Part shown: one piece after another, positions 35,170-44,911 of the stretch
Numbering within the stretch: position 1 is the stretch's first letter
How the letters are laid out: each line of letters opens with the position of its first letter
Origin: Pedobacter sp. KBW06
GTDB taxonomy: Bacteria; Bacteroidota; Bacteroidia; Sphingobacteriales; Sphingobacteriaceae
Reading direction: 5' to 3'
DNA length: 64,000 nt
Assembly (NCBI RefSeq): GCF_003852525.1
Contig: NZ_QAJL01000002.1
Span: 730,462 to 794,461 of the forward strand
Position numbers and translations under genes: made by a program
Notes under the pieces: model-generated
The model's database searches: none
Seen by the model: the letters and a program-made list of their open reading frames with translations, nothing else
What the model was told of the DNA's origin: nothing

Positions 35170-36305
35170 TATTTCACCATTCTGTCTTTCCAGTTGTATT
35201 TTCCTGAGTTTCCGGCAATGCCGATGTAAACAATATAAACGATGTGCATCAGGTTAAGTAAAGGCAATAAAACGAGTAATTTCCTTCTTCTTGCAAAACC
35301 TGTGACGTCGTATAAAAATAACAATTCCACGATAATTTTAACCAGGAGTTGTCCCAGTGCCAGCTGTAGAAAAAATCCAAAAAATAAACCGACGGCAATG
35401 TTTAACAAGATACTCACATTGAACAACCAGATGCCAACACCCAATACGATAATTGACTTATTTTTATAACGGGTGCTTTTGGAAGCCCATCTTTTCCGCT
35501 GCTGGATAAATTCTCCCAAAGTAGGCTTTGCATGTGTATAGACCACGGCATCATGATGCTTTAAAAAGCCGATGTTGTTCTCAAAACGGGCCGCCATTTT
35601 ATGCAGCAGCAATTCATCATCCCCGGAAGCCAAATCATCAATCCCCTGAAAACCGCCGACCTCATAAAAAGCCGCTTTTTCGTAGGCAAGATTAGCACCG
35701 TTACAGGTAGAGGGCTTTTTATTGCCTATGGTGGAAGCCCCTAAACCGATCAGGTATAAAAACTCCAATGCCTGTGCACGCTCAAAGAAAGTCTTTTCTT
35801 CAAAGTAAGCCACGGGCGATGAGATCATTTTATATTGCTTCTCTTCATAAAAACTGACGATCGTTTTAAGCCAGTTTGTTCCCATCCGGCAATCGGCATC
35901 AGTAGTGATGATCAATTCCCCTGTAGCCTGTCCTATTGCCGTCTGTATCGCCTTTTTCTTATAGGAATTGAGCGCACGGTCTTCATTTAGCCGGATCAGT
36001 TTTACGCCTTTTGAGGCATAAGAAGCAATGATCTTCGCGGTATCATCGGTAGAATGGTCGTCAATAAAGATGATCTCTGTTAATGCAGTATCGTAGGATT
36101 GTGCACACAGGTCGTCCAGTGTTTTTGAAATGTTGGCGGCTTCATTGCGCGCCGCAACCAATATAGAAACCTTAGTTTTAAAAACAGGTTGTTTGGGTTG
36201 ATAATAGGTCAGCTTATGCCAACCTCTGATAAAAGCCAGCACCACCAGGACATACAAGACCGTTAAAAAAGAGGTGATATAGCTAGCTACGCTGAAGATT
36301 TCCAA
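35169..36305 (-). CDS. Membrane glycosyltransferase family 2
   Basis: A 378-residue processive-type GT2 enzyme. An N-terminal membrane helix is followed by the GT-A domain: VSILVAARNEAANISKTL, IDDHSTDD, the DxD-like TTDADCR (D136 and D138), SGDDELLLHK and QQRKRWASKS, the QxxRW motif of cellulose-synthase-like enzymes. Two or three helices close the protein. The substrate sugar is unknown. Its start lies inside the end of the flippase-like gene (23-bp overlap), so translation of the two is likely coupled, and a shared lipid-linked pathway is plausible. Confidence 0.92.
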   Translation of the reverse strand: MEIFSVASYITSFLTVLYVLVVLAFIRGWHKLTYYQPKQPVFKTKVSILVAARNEAANISKTLDDLCAQSYDTALTEIIFIDDHSTDDTAKIIASYASKGVKLIRLNEDRALNSYKKKAIQTAIGQATGELIITTDADCRMGTNWLKTIVSFYEEKQYKMISSPVAYFEEKTFFERAQALEFLYLIGLGASTIGNKKPSTCNGANLAYEKAAFYEVGGFQGIDDLASGDDELLLHKMAARFENNIGFLKHHDAVVYTHAKPTLGEFIQQRKRWASKSTRYKNKSIIVLGVGIWLFNVSILLNIAVGLFFGFFLQLALGQLLVKIIVELLFLYDVTGFARRRKLLVLLPLLNLMHIVYIVYIGIAGNSGKYNWKDRMVK

Positions 36306-37284
36306 AAAAGTTAAGTTTAAATACGAAATAAGTGCCTAATATAGCAGGAATAATAATATTAATCAGCCAGATGCTGGCAGTACACGCAATCACAGCGACT
36401 TCCTGATCGGTGATCGAGCTGAAAAAATAGGAAGCAGTGGCAGTTCTAACGCCAATATCAAAGAGGTCTAAAGAAGGTAAGGTCGACTGTACAAAGAAGA
36501 GGATACTCACCATCATCAGAATTTCCAGGTAATGCAGGTTAGGGATCAGCCAGAAAAACAAAATGAAATATTGCGTACTGAAGACGAGATACCTGGAGAA
36601 ACACAGCAATAAAATTTTAAACAATTCCCGCTTCTGGTACCTGGCCAGGATGCTATAAAACTTCTTATACTTTCTGGTAAAGCGCATAGAAAGCAGAATC
36701 CCATTCAGCCATTTGATATTAAAGTAGAATATAATAAAGAACAGACAGAAAATCAATGCAAGAAATACCAGTCCATAAAACAACAAGGGATCGATATTCA
36801 CAAAGCGGTAGATAAAAACGCAGAATGCGATAGCACCGAAGACATTGGTCAGTACCATTTGACCGATATTACCAACCGCCATGGCCACCACTCCTATGAT
36901 CCTTCTTTTTGGAGACAGGAAGAATACCCGTCCACCATACTCCCCGATCCGGTTTGGTGTAAATACCGCCCAGGTCAAACCACAGAAAACCGAAGCCACA
37001 GACTTCCACAGACTAATGCGTTCTACACTGGAAATTAACCTTTTCCATTTTACCGCTTCCAGGCCCCAGTTCACCAACATCAGGAACAGGACGAAACCCA
37101 ATACACAAAAAATTTCCCATTGAGGAATTTGTGTCAGGAGGTTTTTGAAATCCTTTAAGTTCTTGTTTGCAGTCAGTTTACTATAGACAAACCAAAATGC
37201 GAAAAAAACAATTCCGGCTTTAAGAAAATATGAAACTATCTTTTTGTACTGTGATGTCAACTTTTTTGCTTTTACTCTGTGCAA
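36283..37284 (-). CDS. Flippase-like / lysylphosphatidylglycerol synthase TM-domain protein
   Basis: A 333-residue integral membrane protein with about eight helices, of the YbhN/UPF0104 (LPG synthase TM region) superfamily. Recognisable segments include WKRLISSVERISLWKSVAS, GLTWAVFTPNRIGEYGGRVFFL and LPSLDLFDIGVRTATASYFF. Such proteins often sit with glycosyltransferases and are suspected lipid flippases or regulators. It is the first gene of the minus-strand envelope unit; its last 23 bases overlap the GT2 start. ruvC diverges 20 bp away. Confidence 0.85.
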   Translation of the reverse strand: MHRVKAKKLTSQYKKIVSYFLKAGIVFFAFWFVYSKLTANKNLKDFKNLLTQIPQWEIFCVLGFVLFLMLVNWGLEAVKWKRLISSVERISLWKSVASVFCGLTWAVFTPNRIGEYGGRVFFLSPKRRIIGVVAMAVGNIGQMVLTNVFGAIAFCVFIYRFVNIDPLLFYGLVFLALIFCLFFIIFYFNIKWLNGILLSMRFTRKYKKFYSILARYQKRELFKILLLCFSRYLVFSTQYFILFFWLIPNLHYLEILMMVSILFFVQSTLPSLDLFDIGVRTATASYFFSSITDQEVAVIACTASIWLINIIIPAILGTYFVFKLNFFGNLQRS

Positions 37285-37303
37285 ATATGCTTAATATTGT
37301 TTT

Positions 37304-37867
37304 ATGTTGGTTGAAAAAAAGGAAAGGGTGATCATGGGAATCGATCCGGGCACTTCGATTATGGGCTATGGGGTGATTTTGGAAAAGGGCAGTAAAATCG
37401 AGATGATTACCATGGGGATTGTCCGTATGGATCATTTAGACGACCATTTTTTAAAACTTCAGCGGATTTTTGAGAAGACCGTGGTCCTGATTGACCAGTA
37501 TAAACCGGATACGATGGCACTTGAGGCCCCCTTTTATGGGAAAAATATCCAGGTGATGCTCAAATTAGGCCGCGCACAAGGCGTTGCTATGGCGGCAGCC
37601 TTATCCAGAAATATCCCGATCACAGAATATGCCCCCCGTAAAATCAAACAATCGATTACCGGAAACGGAAGCTCGGGAAAAGAGCAGGTGGCGGCCATGT
37701 TGCAAAGGCTCCTCAATTTTAAGGAGACTCCGGAGTTTCTGGATGCGACAGATGGTTTAGCTGTTGCCGTTTGTCATTCCTTTCAGCGGGTCAGTACCTC
37801 AGGTTCCGGAAAATCTTATTCCGGATGGGAAGCCTTTGCCAAAGACAATAAAAAACGATTGAAATAA
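37304..37867 (+). CDS. ruvC: Holliday junction resolvase RuvC
   Basis: A 187-residue endonuclease that resolves Holliday junctions with RuvAB. All four acidic active-site residues can be aligned with E. coli RuvC: D14 (GIDPGT), E74 (ALEAPFYG), D147 and D150 (FLDATDGLAVAVCH). The basic region ITEYAPRKIKQSITGNG is present. The first ~10 residues (MLVEKKERVI) extend before the family start; the ATG at 37334 is an alternative. It diverges from the flippase gene 20 bp away. Confidence 0.96.
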   Translation: MLVEKKERVIMGIDPGTSIMGYGVILEKGSKIEMITMGIVRMDHLDDHFLKLQRIFEKTVVLIDQYKPDTMALEAPFYGKNIQVMLKLGRAQGVAMAAALSRNIPITEYAPRKIKQSITGNGSSGKEQVAAMLQRLLNFKETPEFLDATDGLAVAVCHSFQRVSTSGSGKSYSGWEAFAKDNKKRLK

Positions 37868-37900
37868 AAAAGCCTGATTTGGTGTTTACCCAAATCAGAC
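37867..37900 (-). terminator. Terminator for the DUF4349 gene
   Basis: CTGATTTGG and CCAAATCAG pair around a 7-nt loop. On the minus strand the stem is followed by a T-run, so it serves the DUF4349 gene rather than ruvC. Confidence 0.75.
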
Positions 37901-37921
37901 TGTACTAAACCCTCAGGATTT

Positions 37922-38776
37922 TTAGGCTGCAATTGCAGATTTTCTTTTCTTACGGTAATAGCGGAAAACAAAATATCCGGCCAGTATCAGGATCATCAAC
38001 ATCCACAAGTTGGATATGATCAGGATAAATTCTTTGAAGATGACCCATCCATTCTGAATGTTCAATCCCAATCTTCTAAAAAATCCGGGACCGTAATCTG
38101 CCAGGTTATCATTCCCAACCACCAGCTTTTTGACGGTATTGTCCTGATAGAAATTAAGCCTGATGTCACTGTACTTCACACGGGAATCTATGCTCATGTT
38201 TTCGATCTTCTTATCGATATAATCATCTTTTAAACTGAGTGCCGTCTCTACATTATTGCTTTTCTTATCCGCATGTTTGTTCAGCTGTGCAACCGCTTCC
38301 ACACGGTTTTGATTTTTCAGTTTGTTGGCGAGGTAAGAGATGCTTTGATCGTCCATTTTCATGGATTGATGGTCCACAAAGACGGCCATTCCGGCTACTT
38401 TATTGGTAAAGGCATCCAGTTTCTCCGACGGGACTTTTGCTACGACCAGGCCTTCCACACGATAAGAGGTCAGTTCCAGTAAGGAGTCGGCAGAATACCC
38501 GACTTTTTCAAAACGCTCTACGTTACTCTGAATAGAAAACTCCGCGAGGGTCCCTCCTTCAGCTTTGACCAGGTCTGCCAGTTTCTCTTTCGTTTTTTGT
38601 ACCTCTTTGACCCTAAAACGCATATCGGCGGTCTTAATAATTTTCTCTGTTAAGGTCGTGTCACTAACTTCCAGATTTGCAGCAGTGGCGTCAGAAGTTG
38701 CTTCATAAGATTTATTTTCTTTACTGCAGGCGGAAATCGCTATTGCTACAACACAATAGATTAAATATTTTTTCAT
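37922..38776 (-). CDS. DUF4349 lipoprotein
   Basis: A 284-residue lipoprotein (lipobox AISAC, Cys17) with a DUF4349 domain: KTADMRFRVKEVQKTKEKLADLV at the start and VPSEKLDAFTNKVAGMA, then a coiled-coil region, a juxtamembrane segment and a C-terminal helix (WMLMILILAGYFVFRYY). The domain is found in envelope proteins of unknown function. It stands alone with a terminator behind it. Confidence 0.82.
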   Translation of the reverse strand: MKKYLIYCVVAIAISACSKENKSYEATSDATAANLEVSDTTLTEKIIKTADMRFRVKEVQKTKEKLADLVKAEGGTLAEFSIQSNVERFEKVGYSADSLLELTSYRVEGLVVAKVPSEKLDAFTNKVAGMAVFVDHQSMKMDDQSISYLANKLKNQNRVEAVAQLNKHADKKSNNVETALSLKDDYIDKKIENMSIDSRVKYSDIRLNFYQDNTVKKLVVGNDNLADYGPGFFRRLGLNIQNGWVIFKEFILIISNLWMLMILILAGYFVFRYYRKKRKSAIAA

Positions 38777-38864
38777 AATATTAATCGGTTAAGGTTTTCC
38801 CTTAATACACGATCTTCAATAAGGTAACCTATGAAAATAAAAATGATGGAAATATGGGCCAAAA

Positions 38865-38900
38865 AAAATTCCTCATCAGCAAAGGCCAATGAGGAATTTT
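38865..38900 (-). terminator. Terminator for the small membrane protein gene
   Basis: AAAATTCCTCAT and ATGAGGAATTTT form a perfect 12-bp stem with a 12-nt loop; on the minus strand it is followed by an uninterrupted T-run. Confidence 0.85.
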
Positions 38901-38921
38901 AAGAAGGTACTGCTTTGAATA

Positions 38922-39137
38922 TTAAGCAGCTAATATTTTGAATACACCTTTACAAGCGATAAAAGAACCGATAAATAAAATTGCCCAGGATACGATCGAT
39001 AAAGTCATAGAGTCGCCGGCAAAACGCAGGTAAACGCCTAAAACACTAATTAAAATTCCTACAGCCATCAGTTTATAGATGGAAACTTCATTAGCTCTCT
39101 TCATGCTTTCGGTATTGTGGATTGGTTTCTGTGCCAT
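38922..39137 (-). CDS. Small two-helix membrane protein
   Basis: A 71-residue protein with two hydrophobic segments (about 24-42 and 47-65) separated by a short polar turn. It has no recognised domain. It has a clear promoter box (39159-39166) and terminator, so it is a real monocistronic gene. The ~20-residue N-terminus (AQKPIHNTESMKRANE) is polar and without a signal peptide. Confidence 0.75.
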   Translation of the reverse strand: MAQKPIHNTESMKRANEVSIYKLMAVGILISVLGVYLRFAGDSMTLSIVSWAILFIGSFIACKGVFKILAA

Positions 39138-39158
39138 AGTCTTTTTCTATTTATGGCA

Positions 39159-39166
39159 CAAAAATA
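39159..39166 (-). promoter_or_regulatory. TAnnTTTG -7 box of the 71-residue membrane protein gene
   Basis: The minus strand reads TATTTTTG 22 nt before the ATG, matching the Bacteroidota -7 consensus. Confidence 0.5.
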
Positions 39167-39270
39167 ATATTAATTAAACAAAAAGAGGAATAACATGGGT
39201 ATAATTTTCAGTACATCTTCCAACTTATGGATTATCTTTAATAATTGCATCTATATTAAAACACAATCCA

Positions 39271-40908
39271 ATGAAAAGAATTTTTTTAACCTTAATTACA
39301 GTGCTTGGCATTAGCTATAGCTACGCGCAATCCCCCCTTTCCTTTAACAGCCGGCTGGAATCTGTTACGGTATACAGTACAGGTGCAGAACTCAATCATA
39401 AAGCAAAAGTCAGCATTCCGGCAGGAACGAGTGAAATCGTCCTGAACAACATGGCCAATGCCATTGACGAAAGCAGCATTCAGGTTGGTGTGCCATCAAG
39501 CGTAACCATACTATCCACCAGTTTTTCCAGGGATTTCCTAAAAAATGAGAACAAAAGTCCTGCGTATATAAAAGTCGAAGATAGCTTGCGTATTGTAAAA
39601 AGAGAGCTCAACAAAATTCAGAATAAACGGGTGGTAGAGGAAAACCTGTTGGTTTTGCTGGATAAAAACCAGGCCATCGGTGGTGTAAATACCGGCGTAA
39701 ATGTAACGGAGCTGATCAAGGTTGCCGATTACTATAAAAACAAACAACTGGAATTGAGAAACAATATTTTCAGTTTGAAAGAAGCGGAGGAGGCCCAGCA
39801 AAAACGGATCGACAGGATGCAGGCGCAACTGCAGGAACTGAGTCTGGACAAAACCGGAACTACCGGTCAGATTGTATTACAGGTAATGGCTACGGCGGCC
39901 AGTACCGGGGATTTTAACATCAGTTACCTGAGTCCAAATGCGGCATGGATTGCCTTTTACGACCTGCGTGCAGAAAACACTTCTTCTCCCTTGAAAATCG
40001 TTTACAAAGCCAATGTCACACAATCTACGGGACTGGACTGGAAAAAAGTAAAGCTGAGCTTATCAACAGGAAACCCCTCTCAGAATGGTACTGCACCGCT
40101 ATTATCGGCCTGGTTTCTACAATTTGGAGAACCGCAGTATGCTTATGACCGCAAGAAACAGGCCTATCAGAACAGAATCCAGACGATGGAGGCCCGCGTG
40201 CCTTTGAACAAAGAAGTTATGGCAGATGCTGCCGAGCCGGTTATGTCACAGCTTCAGGGAAAGGCTGCCGGTATTTCAATTGTCCATAATGAGAACATGT
40301 TAAATGCCTCGTTCGACATTGAAATCCCTTACGATATCGCTTCCAACAGTAAACCGCATAGCGTAACGCTGAAAGAATTCAGTCAGCCTGCGAATTTCAA
40401 ATACTATAGCGTTCCTAAAGTCGACGGTGACGCGTTTTTAATGGCGGAGATCACGAATTACGACAAATTGAACCTCTTGCCCGGCGAAGCGAATATCATC
40501 TTTGAGAACAGCTATGTAGGCAAATCCTTCATCGACCCCAATGCGACCACAGATACCCTGAACCTGAGTATGGGAAGAGATAAAAAAATCACCATTAAAA
40601 GGGAAAAAGTAGCAGAACAAACCGGCGTTAAATTTATCGGAAGCAGTAAAAAACAAACCTTCACTTATGAGATCCGCTTGCGGAACGGAAAGAAAGAAGC
40701 TGTCAATTTATTGCTTAAAGACCAGTATCCGGTCTCTACAGATAAAGACATGGAAGTGGAACTGTTGGCCGCAGAGGGTGCTGCAGTGAACAAAGAAACC
40801 GGAGTCCTGACCTGGAAACTGAACCTGAAAGCAGGGGCTACAGAAACGATCCGGATCAGCTATTCGGTAAAGTATCCCAAGGATAAGAACATCTTAAATC
40901 TGCAATAA
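39271..40908 (+). CDS. DUF4139 (MuiA-like) exported protein
   Basis: A 545-residue exported protein with a signal peptide (about 1-19, ending SYAQ). The N-terminal DUF4140 half (RLESVTVYSTGAELNHKAKV) leads into a coiled coil (about 85-205, EEAQQKRIDRMQAQLQEL), then the DUF4139 domain with WIAFYDLRAENT and YKANVTQSTGLDWKKVKLSL. A segment at about 325-336 reads SQLQGKAAGIS, much like the LQGxVAGV signature of SusC-type plug domains. Relatives are called mucoidy inhibitor A, but no activity is established. It stands alone and ends in a terminator. Confidence 0.82.
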   Translation: MKRIFLTLITVLGISYSYAQSPLSFNSRLESVTVYSTGAELNHKAKVSIPAGTSEIVLNNMANAIDESSIQVGVPSSVTILSTSFSRDFLKNENKSPAYIKVEDSLRIVKRELNKIQNKRVVEENLLVLLDKNQAIGGVNTGVNVTELIKVADYYKNKQLELRNNIFSLKEAEEAQQKRIDRMQAQLQELSLDKTGTTGQIVLQVMATAASTGDFNISYLSPNAAWIAFYDLRAENTSSPLKIVYKANVTQSTGLDWKKVKLSLSTGNPSQNGTAPLLSAWFLQFGEPQYAYDRKKQAYQNRIQTMEARVPLNKEVMADAAEPVMSQLQGKAAGISIVHNENMLNASFDIEIPYDIASNSKPHSVTLKEFSQPANFKYYSVPKVDGDAFLMAEITNYDKLNLLPGEANIIFENSYVGKSFIDPNATTDTLNLSMGRDKKITIKREKVAEQTGVKFIGSSKKQTFTYEIRLRNGKKEAVNLLLKDQYPVSTDKDMEVELLAAEGAAVNKETGVLTWKLNLKAGATETIRISYSVKYPKDKNILNLQ

Positions 40909-40912
40909 CAAA

Positions 40913-40942
40913 AAAGCCCTTCTCCGAATGGAGAAGGGCTTT
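40913..40942. terminator. Bidirectional terminator between DUF4139 gene and atpG
   Basis: AAAGCCCTTCTCC and GGAGAAGGGCTTT form a perfect 13-bp stem with a 4-nt loop between two convergent genes. Confidence 0.92.
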
Positions 40943-40961
40943 AAATCAGATATCAGGTAAA

Positions 40962-41846
40962 TTAACCGTTCAATGCTGCTGCACCACTTACAATCTCTGT
41001 AAGCTCTGTGGTAATCGCAGCCTGACGTGCCTGGTTGTAAGAAAGTTTTAAGGCTTTCAACAAATCACCTGCATTTTCAGTTGCTTTATCCATTGAAGTC
41101 ATACGGGCACCATGCTCAGAAGCATGAGAATCCAACACCGCTTTATACAATTGCGTCTTAATTGACTTAGGAATCAACTGTGATACGATCTCTTCCTGAG
41201 AAGGCTCAAGAATATAATCTACCAGGTGCTCAGATTTTACTGCTTCAGTCGCTTCTGCTTTAGGCAGCGGCAACAATTGCTCAGTAGTAATGATCTGTAC
41301 AGCGGCATTTTTGAACCTGTTGTACACCAACTCCACTTTATCAAACGTTCCTTTTTCAAAGCCGGCCATGATCGAATCAGTGATCTTGGTTACATTCTCA
41401 AAAGTAAGCGCTGCATATACTTCGTTGTTGTTTCCGATGACGTTATAGTTACGTTTCTCGTAGAAATCCTGAGATTTCTTACCGATGGCAACGATACTTA
41501 CATTACCTTTTTTGTATTGTTCGCTATATTTTTCCGCGATTAAGTTATTGGTTGCTTTAATCACGTTCATGTTAAAGGCACCAGCTAAACCACGGTTAGA
41601 AGAAACCACTACAATCAATACCTTATTTGGTTCACGTTCCTGAATAAACGGAGACGATGATCCTTCTAAGCTTGCTGAAAGATTTCCTAAGATCTCTTTT
41701 AGCTTTGTAGCATACGGACGTAGCTGAACAATCGCATTGGTCGCACGCTTCAACTTCGCAGCCGAAACCATTTTCATGGCTTTGGTGATCTGCTGTGTAG
41801 ATTGCACCGATGATATACGAATTCTTACTTCTTTTAAATTAGCCAT
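40962..41846 (-). CDS. atpG: ATP synthase gamma subunit
   Basis: A 294-residue F1 central stalk subunit. The N-terminal coiled coil (LKEVRIRISSVQSTQQITKA) and the C-terminal one (EHGARMTSMDKATENAGDLL ... LSYNQARQAAITTELTEIVS) are both clear, and VVSSNRGLAGAFN is conserved. It is the last gene of the ATP synthase unit; the beta and epsilon subunits, which usually follow, are not here and a terminator closes the unit. Confidence 0.97.
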   Translation of the reverse strand: MANLKEVRIRISSVQSTQQITKAMKMVSAAKLKRATNAIVQLRPYATKLKEILGNLSASLEGSSSPFIQEREPNKVLIVVVSSNRGLAGAFNMNVIKATNNLIAEKYSEQYKKGNVSIVAIGKKSQDFYEKRNYNVIGNNNEVYAALTFENVTKITDSIMAGFEKGTFDKVELVYNRFKNAAVQIITTEQLLPLPKAEATEAVKSEHLVDYILEPSQEEIVSQLIPKSIKTQLYKAVLDSHASEHGARMTSMDKATENAGDLLKALKLSYNQARQAAITTELTEIVSGAAALNG

Positions 41847-41873
41847 TCTTTTTTATTCTTCAGTCGAGAGTAA

Positions 41874-43448
41874 TTAGTATTTACTGGAAAGCTCTTTTGC
41901 AACAGTTTCCAACACTCCTGTAATTTGATCATCAAATTTTCCAGCTTTTAAAGCTTTCAAAGTATCAGGATGACGTAATTCCAATTGTTGTAAATATTCA
42001 GCTTCAAACTCTTTTACTTTATTTACAGGAACTGAACGCATTAAGTTTTTAGTACCGATATAAATGATTGCTACCTGTTTCTCAACAGTCATTGGAGAGA
42101 ACTGTCCTTGTTTAAGGATTTCCACGTTACGTGAACCTTTATCAAGTACTGATTTCGTAGCAGCATCAAGGTCAGAACCGAATTTAGAGAAAGCCTCCAG
42201 CTCACGGTATTGAGCCTGATCCAGTTTCAATGTACCGGCAACTTTTTTCATCGATTTGATCTGCGCGTTACCACCTACACGTGATACCGAGATACCTACG
42301 TTAATAGCCGGACGGATACCTGCGTTGAACAAGTTGGTTTCCAGGAAGATCTGTCCGTCAGTAATTGAAATTACGTTCGTAGGGATATAAGCAGAAACGT
42401 CACCAGCCTGAGTTTCGATAATTGGAAGTGCAGTTAATGAACCACCACCTTTAACGATACCTTTTAATGATTCAGGAAGATCATTCATTGCCTGTGCGAT
42501 CTCATCGTTAGAGTTGATCTTTGCAGCACGCTCTAACAAACGGCTGTGAAGATAGAACACGTCACCAGGATAAGCCTCACGGCCCGGTGGACGACGTAAC
42601 AATAGAGACACCTCACGGTAAGCTACAGCTTGTTTAGACAAATCATCATAAACAATTAGTGCCGGTCTACCCGTATCACGGAAGAACTCACCGATCGCTG
42701 CACCAGAGAAAGGAGCATAGAACTGTAATGGAGCAGGTTCAGCAGCAGAAGCAGCAACAACAACCGTATATGGCATTGCACCGTTTTCTTCTAACGTACG
42801 AACGATGTTCGCTACAGTACTTGCTTTTTGTCCGCAAGCAACATATATACAGAATACAGGGTTACCTGCTTCGTAAAATTCTTTTTGGTTGATGATCGTA
42901 TCGATACATACCGCAGTTTTACCAATCTGACGGTCACCAATAACCAACTCACGCTGACCACGACCGATTGGAATCATACCATCGATAGCTTTGATACCTG
43001 TTTGTAGAGGCTCAGTAACCGGCTGACGATAGATTACCCCAGGAGCTTTACGCTCGATCGGCATTTCATAAGTCTGGCCAATGATTGGTCCTTTACCGTC
43101 GATTGGCTCACCCATAGTGTTCACCACGCGGCCTAACATACCTTCACCAACTTTGATAGAGGCGATTTTCTTAGTACGTTTAATCGTATCACCTTCTTTG
43201 ATCGTGTCGGATGGGCCTAATAAAACCACACCAACATTATCTTCTTCAAGGTTCAAAACAATACCTTGTAAGCCGTTTTCAAATTCAACTAACTCACCGG
43301 ATTGAACTTTAGTTAAACCATAAACACGGGCAATACCATCACCCACCTGCAATACGGTACCAACTTCTTCAAGTTCTGCTTCTGATTTAAAGCCCGCCAA
43401 TTGTTGCCTGATAATTGCCGATACTTCGTCTGGTCTTACCTCTACCAT
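41874..43448 (-). CDS. atpA: ATP synthase alpha subunit
   Basis: A 524-residue F1 subunit with non-catalytic nucleotide binding. Walker A is [11 protein letters not shown]; other blocks are [30 protein letters not shown] and the [21 protein letters not shown] signature. The N-terminal barrel and C-terminal helical bundle are complete. It lies 27 bp before atpG. The base composition of this gene is more biased to GAT/CCT-like common codons than its neighbours, as expected for high expression. Confidence 0.98.
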   Translation of the reverse strand: MVEVRPDEVSAIIRQQLAGFKSEAELEEVGTVLQVGDGIARVYGLTKVQSGELVEFENGLQGIVLNLEEDNVGVVLLGPSDTIKEGDTIKRTKKIASIKVGEGMLGRVVNTMGEPIDGKGPIIGQTYEMPIERKAPGVIYRQPVTEPLQTGIKAIDGMIPIGRGQRELVIGDRQIGKTAVCIDTIINQKEFYEAGNPVFCIYVACGQKASTVANIVRTLEENGAMPYTVVVAASAAEPAPLQFYAPFSGAAIGEFFRDTGRPALIVYDDLSKQAVAYREVSLLLRRPPGREAYPGDVFYLHSRLLERAAKINSNDEIAQAMNDLPESLKGIVKGGGSLTALPIIETQAGDVSAYIPTNVISITDGQIFLETNLFNAGIRPAINVGISVSRVGGNAQIKSMKKVAGTLKLDQAQYRELEAFSKFGSDLDAATKSVLDKGSRNVEILKQGQFSPMTVEKQVAIIYIGTKNLMRSVPVNKVKEFEAEYLQQLELRHPDTLKALKAGKFDDQITGVLETVAKELSSKY

Positions 43449-43509
43449 AATTTTATATTATTTCTTTTGTAAATCAGTATATGTTATCTTCTATTATTAA
43501 ATACTCAAG

Positions 43510-44058
43510 TTAAACAATTCCCTGAGCAAATTCTTTTTTAAGTTTATTCAAACCATTGGCGATACTTGCATCAAACTGCTTATCACCAACCTTTAAAATA
43601 AAACCGCCAATCAGTTTGTCATTAACTTTTTCTTTAATCACCACTTCATTAGCGCCTACTTCTTTTTTCACTATCGCTATGATCTCTGCCCTGTTTGCAT
43701 CAGTCAGTTCCGTAGCTGAAGTTACCTCAGCAGTTACAATTCCTTTAATCGCATTGTATTGCTGAATGAAGGCTTTTGCTGTTCCGAATAAGATTTCAGA
43801 ACGTCCTTTGTTTACCACCAGTTTTAAGAAGGCTTTGGTTACCGCATTTACTTTGGTTCCAAAGACATTGTCTAAAATCCCTGCCTTTTTATCCAAAGGA
43901 ACGATAGGGTTTTTAAGAATGGCTTCTAATTCCGGATTCTGATCAATTACCTGATCTAAAAGAACCATATCGTTTTTGATTTCTTCCAAAGCATTCTGCT
44001 CGGTAGAAAGATCTATTAACGATTTGGCGTATCTCGATGCTGCTTTATTTTCTAACAT
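43510..44058 (-). CDS. atpH: ATP synthase delta subunit
   Basis: A 182-residue peripheral stalk subunit. It opens ASRYAKSLIDLSTEQNALEE and shows the family VNKGRSEILF and the closing IGGFILKVGDKQFDASIANGLNKLK-type segment (given here in parts). It connects F1 to the b subunit. It sits 31 bp downstream of atpF and 61 bp upstream of atpA on the minus strand. Confidence 0.95.
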   Translation of the reverse strand: MLENKAASRYAKSLIDLSTEQNALEEIKNDMVLLDQVIDQNPELEAILKNPIVPLDKKAGILDNVFGTKVNAVTKAFLKLVVNKGRSEILFGTAKAFIQQYNAIKGIVTAEVTSATELTDANRAEIIAIVKKEVGANEVVIKEKVNDKLIGGFILKVGDKQFDASIANGLNKLKKEFAQGIV

Positions 44059-44089
44059 TTTTATCTAATTTGGCTAAACAAACTATCAA

Positions 44090-44584
44090 CTAGTTTAATT
44101 CAACATCTTTTAAAAGATTAGCAACTAAATCCTGTTGGGTAGCTTTATCCTGTAATTGATTACGTAACACACGTTCTGCGATATCCAATGATAAAGTAGA
44201 AACCTGGCTTTTCAATTCTGCCAAAGCAGCTTTCTTTTGGTTTTCAATTTCAATCTTAGCCTTTTCGATTAATTTAGCACCTTCAGTTTGCGCTGAATGT
44301 TTAGCTTCATTAACGATACTATCTTTAAGCGTTTTTGCTTCTTTCAAGATCAAATCACGTTCAGCACGGGCAGACTTCATCAACTCCTCGTTCTGAGCAG
44401 TTAAACGGGTCATTTCTTGTTTCGCCAGTTCAGCTTTATTTAAAGCCTCATCAATCGACTGCTCACGTTCTTTAATTGCTGCTAAAACAGGTTTCCAGGC
44501 AAATTTTGCCAATAGGAACATTAGCAATAAGAAAGCAATGGATTGAAAGATAACTAGGCCAAATTCAGGTAATAATAATTCCAT
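44090..44584 (-). CDS. atpF: ATP synthase b subunit
   Basis: A 164-residue peripheral stalk subunit. One N-terminal membrane helix (FGLVIFQSIAFLLLMFLLAK) precedes a long charged helix (FAWKPVLAAIKEREQSIDEAL onward) rich in Glu, Lys and Ala. The length is normal. Its start lies 76 bp downstream of the atpE stop. Confidence 0.96.
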   Translation of the reverse strand: MELLLPEFGLVIFQSIAFLLLMFLLAKFAWKPVLAAIKEREQSIDEALNKAELAKQEMTRLTAQNEELMKSARAERDLILKEAKTLKDSIVNEAKHSAQTEGAKLIEKAKIEIENQKKAALAELKSQVSTLSLDIAERVLRNQLQDKATQQDLVANLLKDVELN

Positions 44585-44660
44585 CTGATGTATATATTAA
44601 TATTTTGTTCTTTTTTAACAATAAATGGTACCAGGCATTATACCTGGCACCTTTTAATTT

Positions 44661-44894
<234 letters not shown>

Positions 44895-44911
44895 TTAAAA
44901 AATAATTCTTA

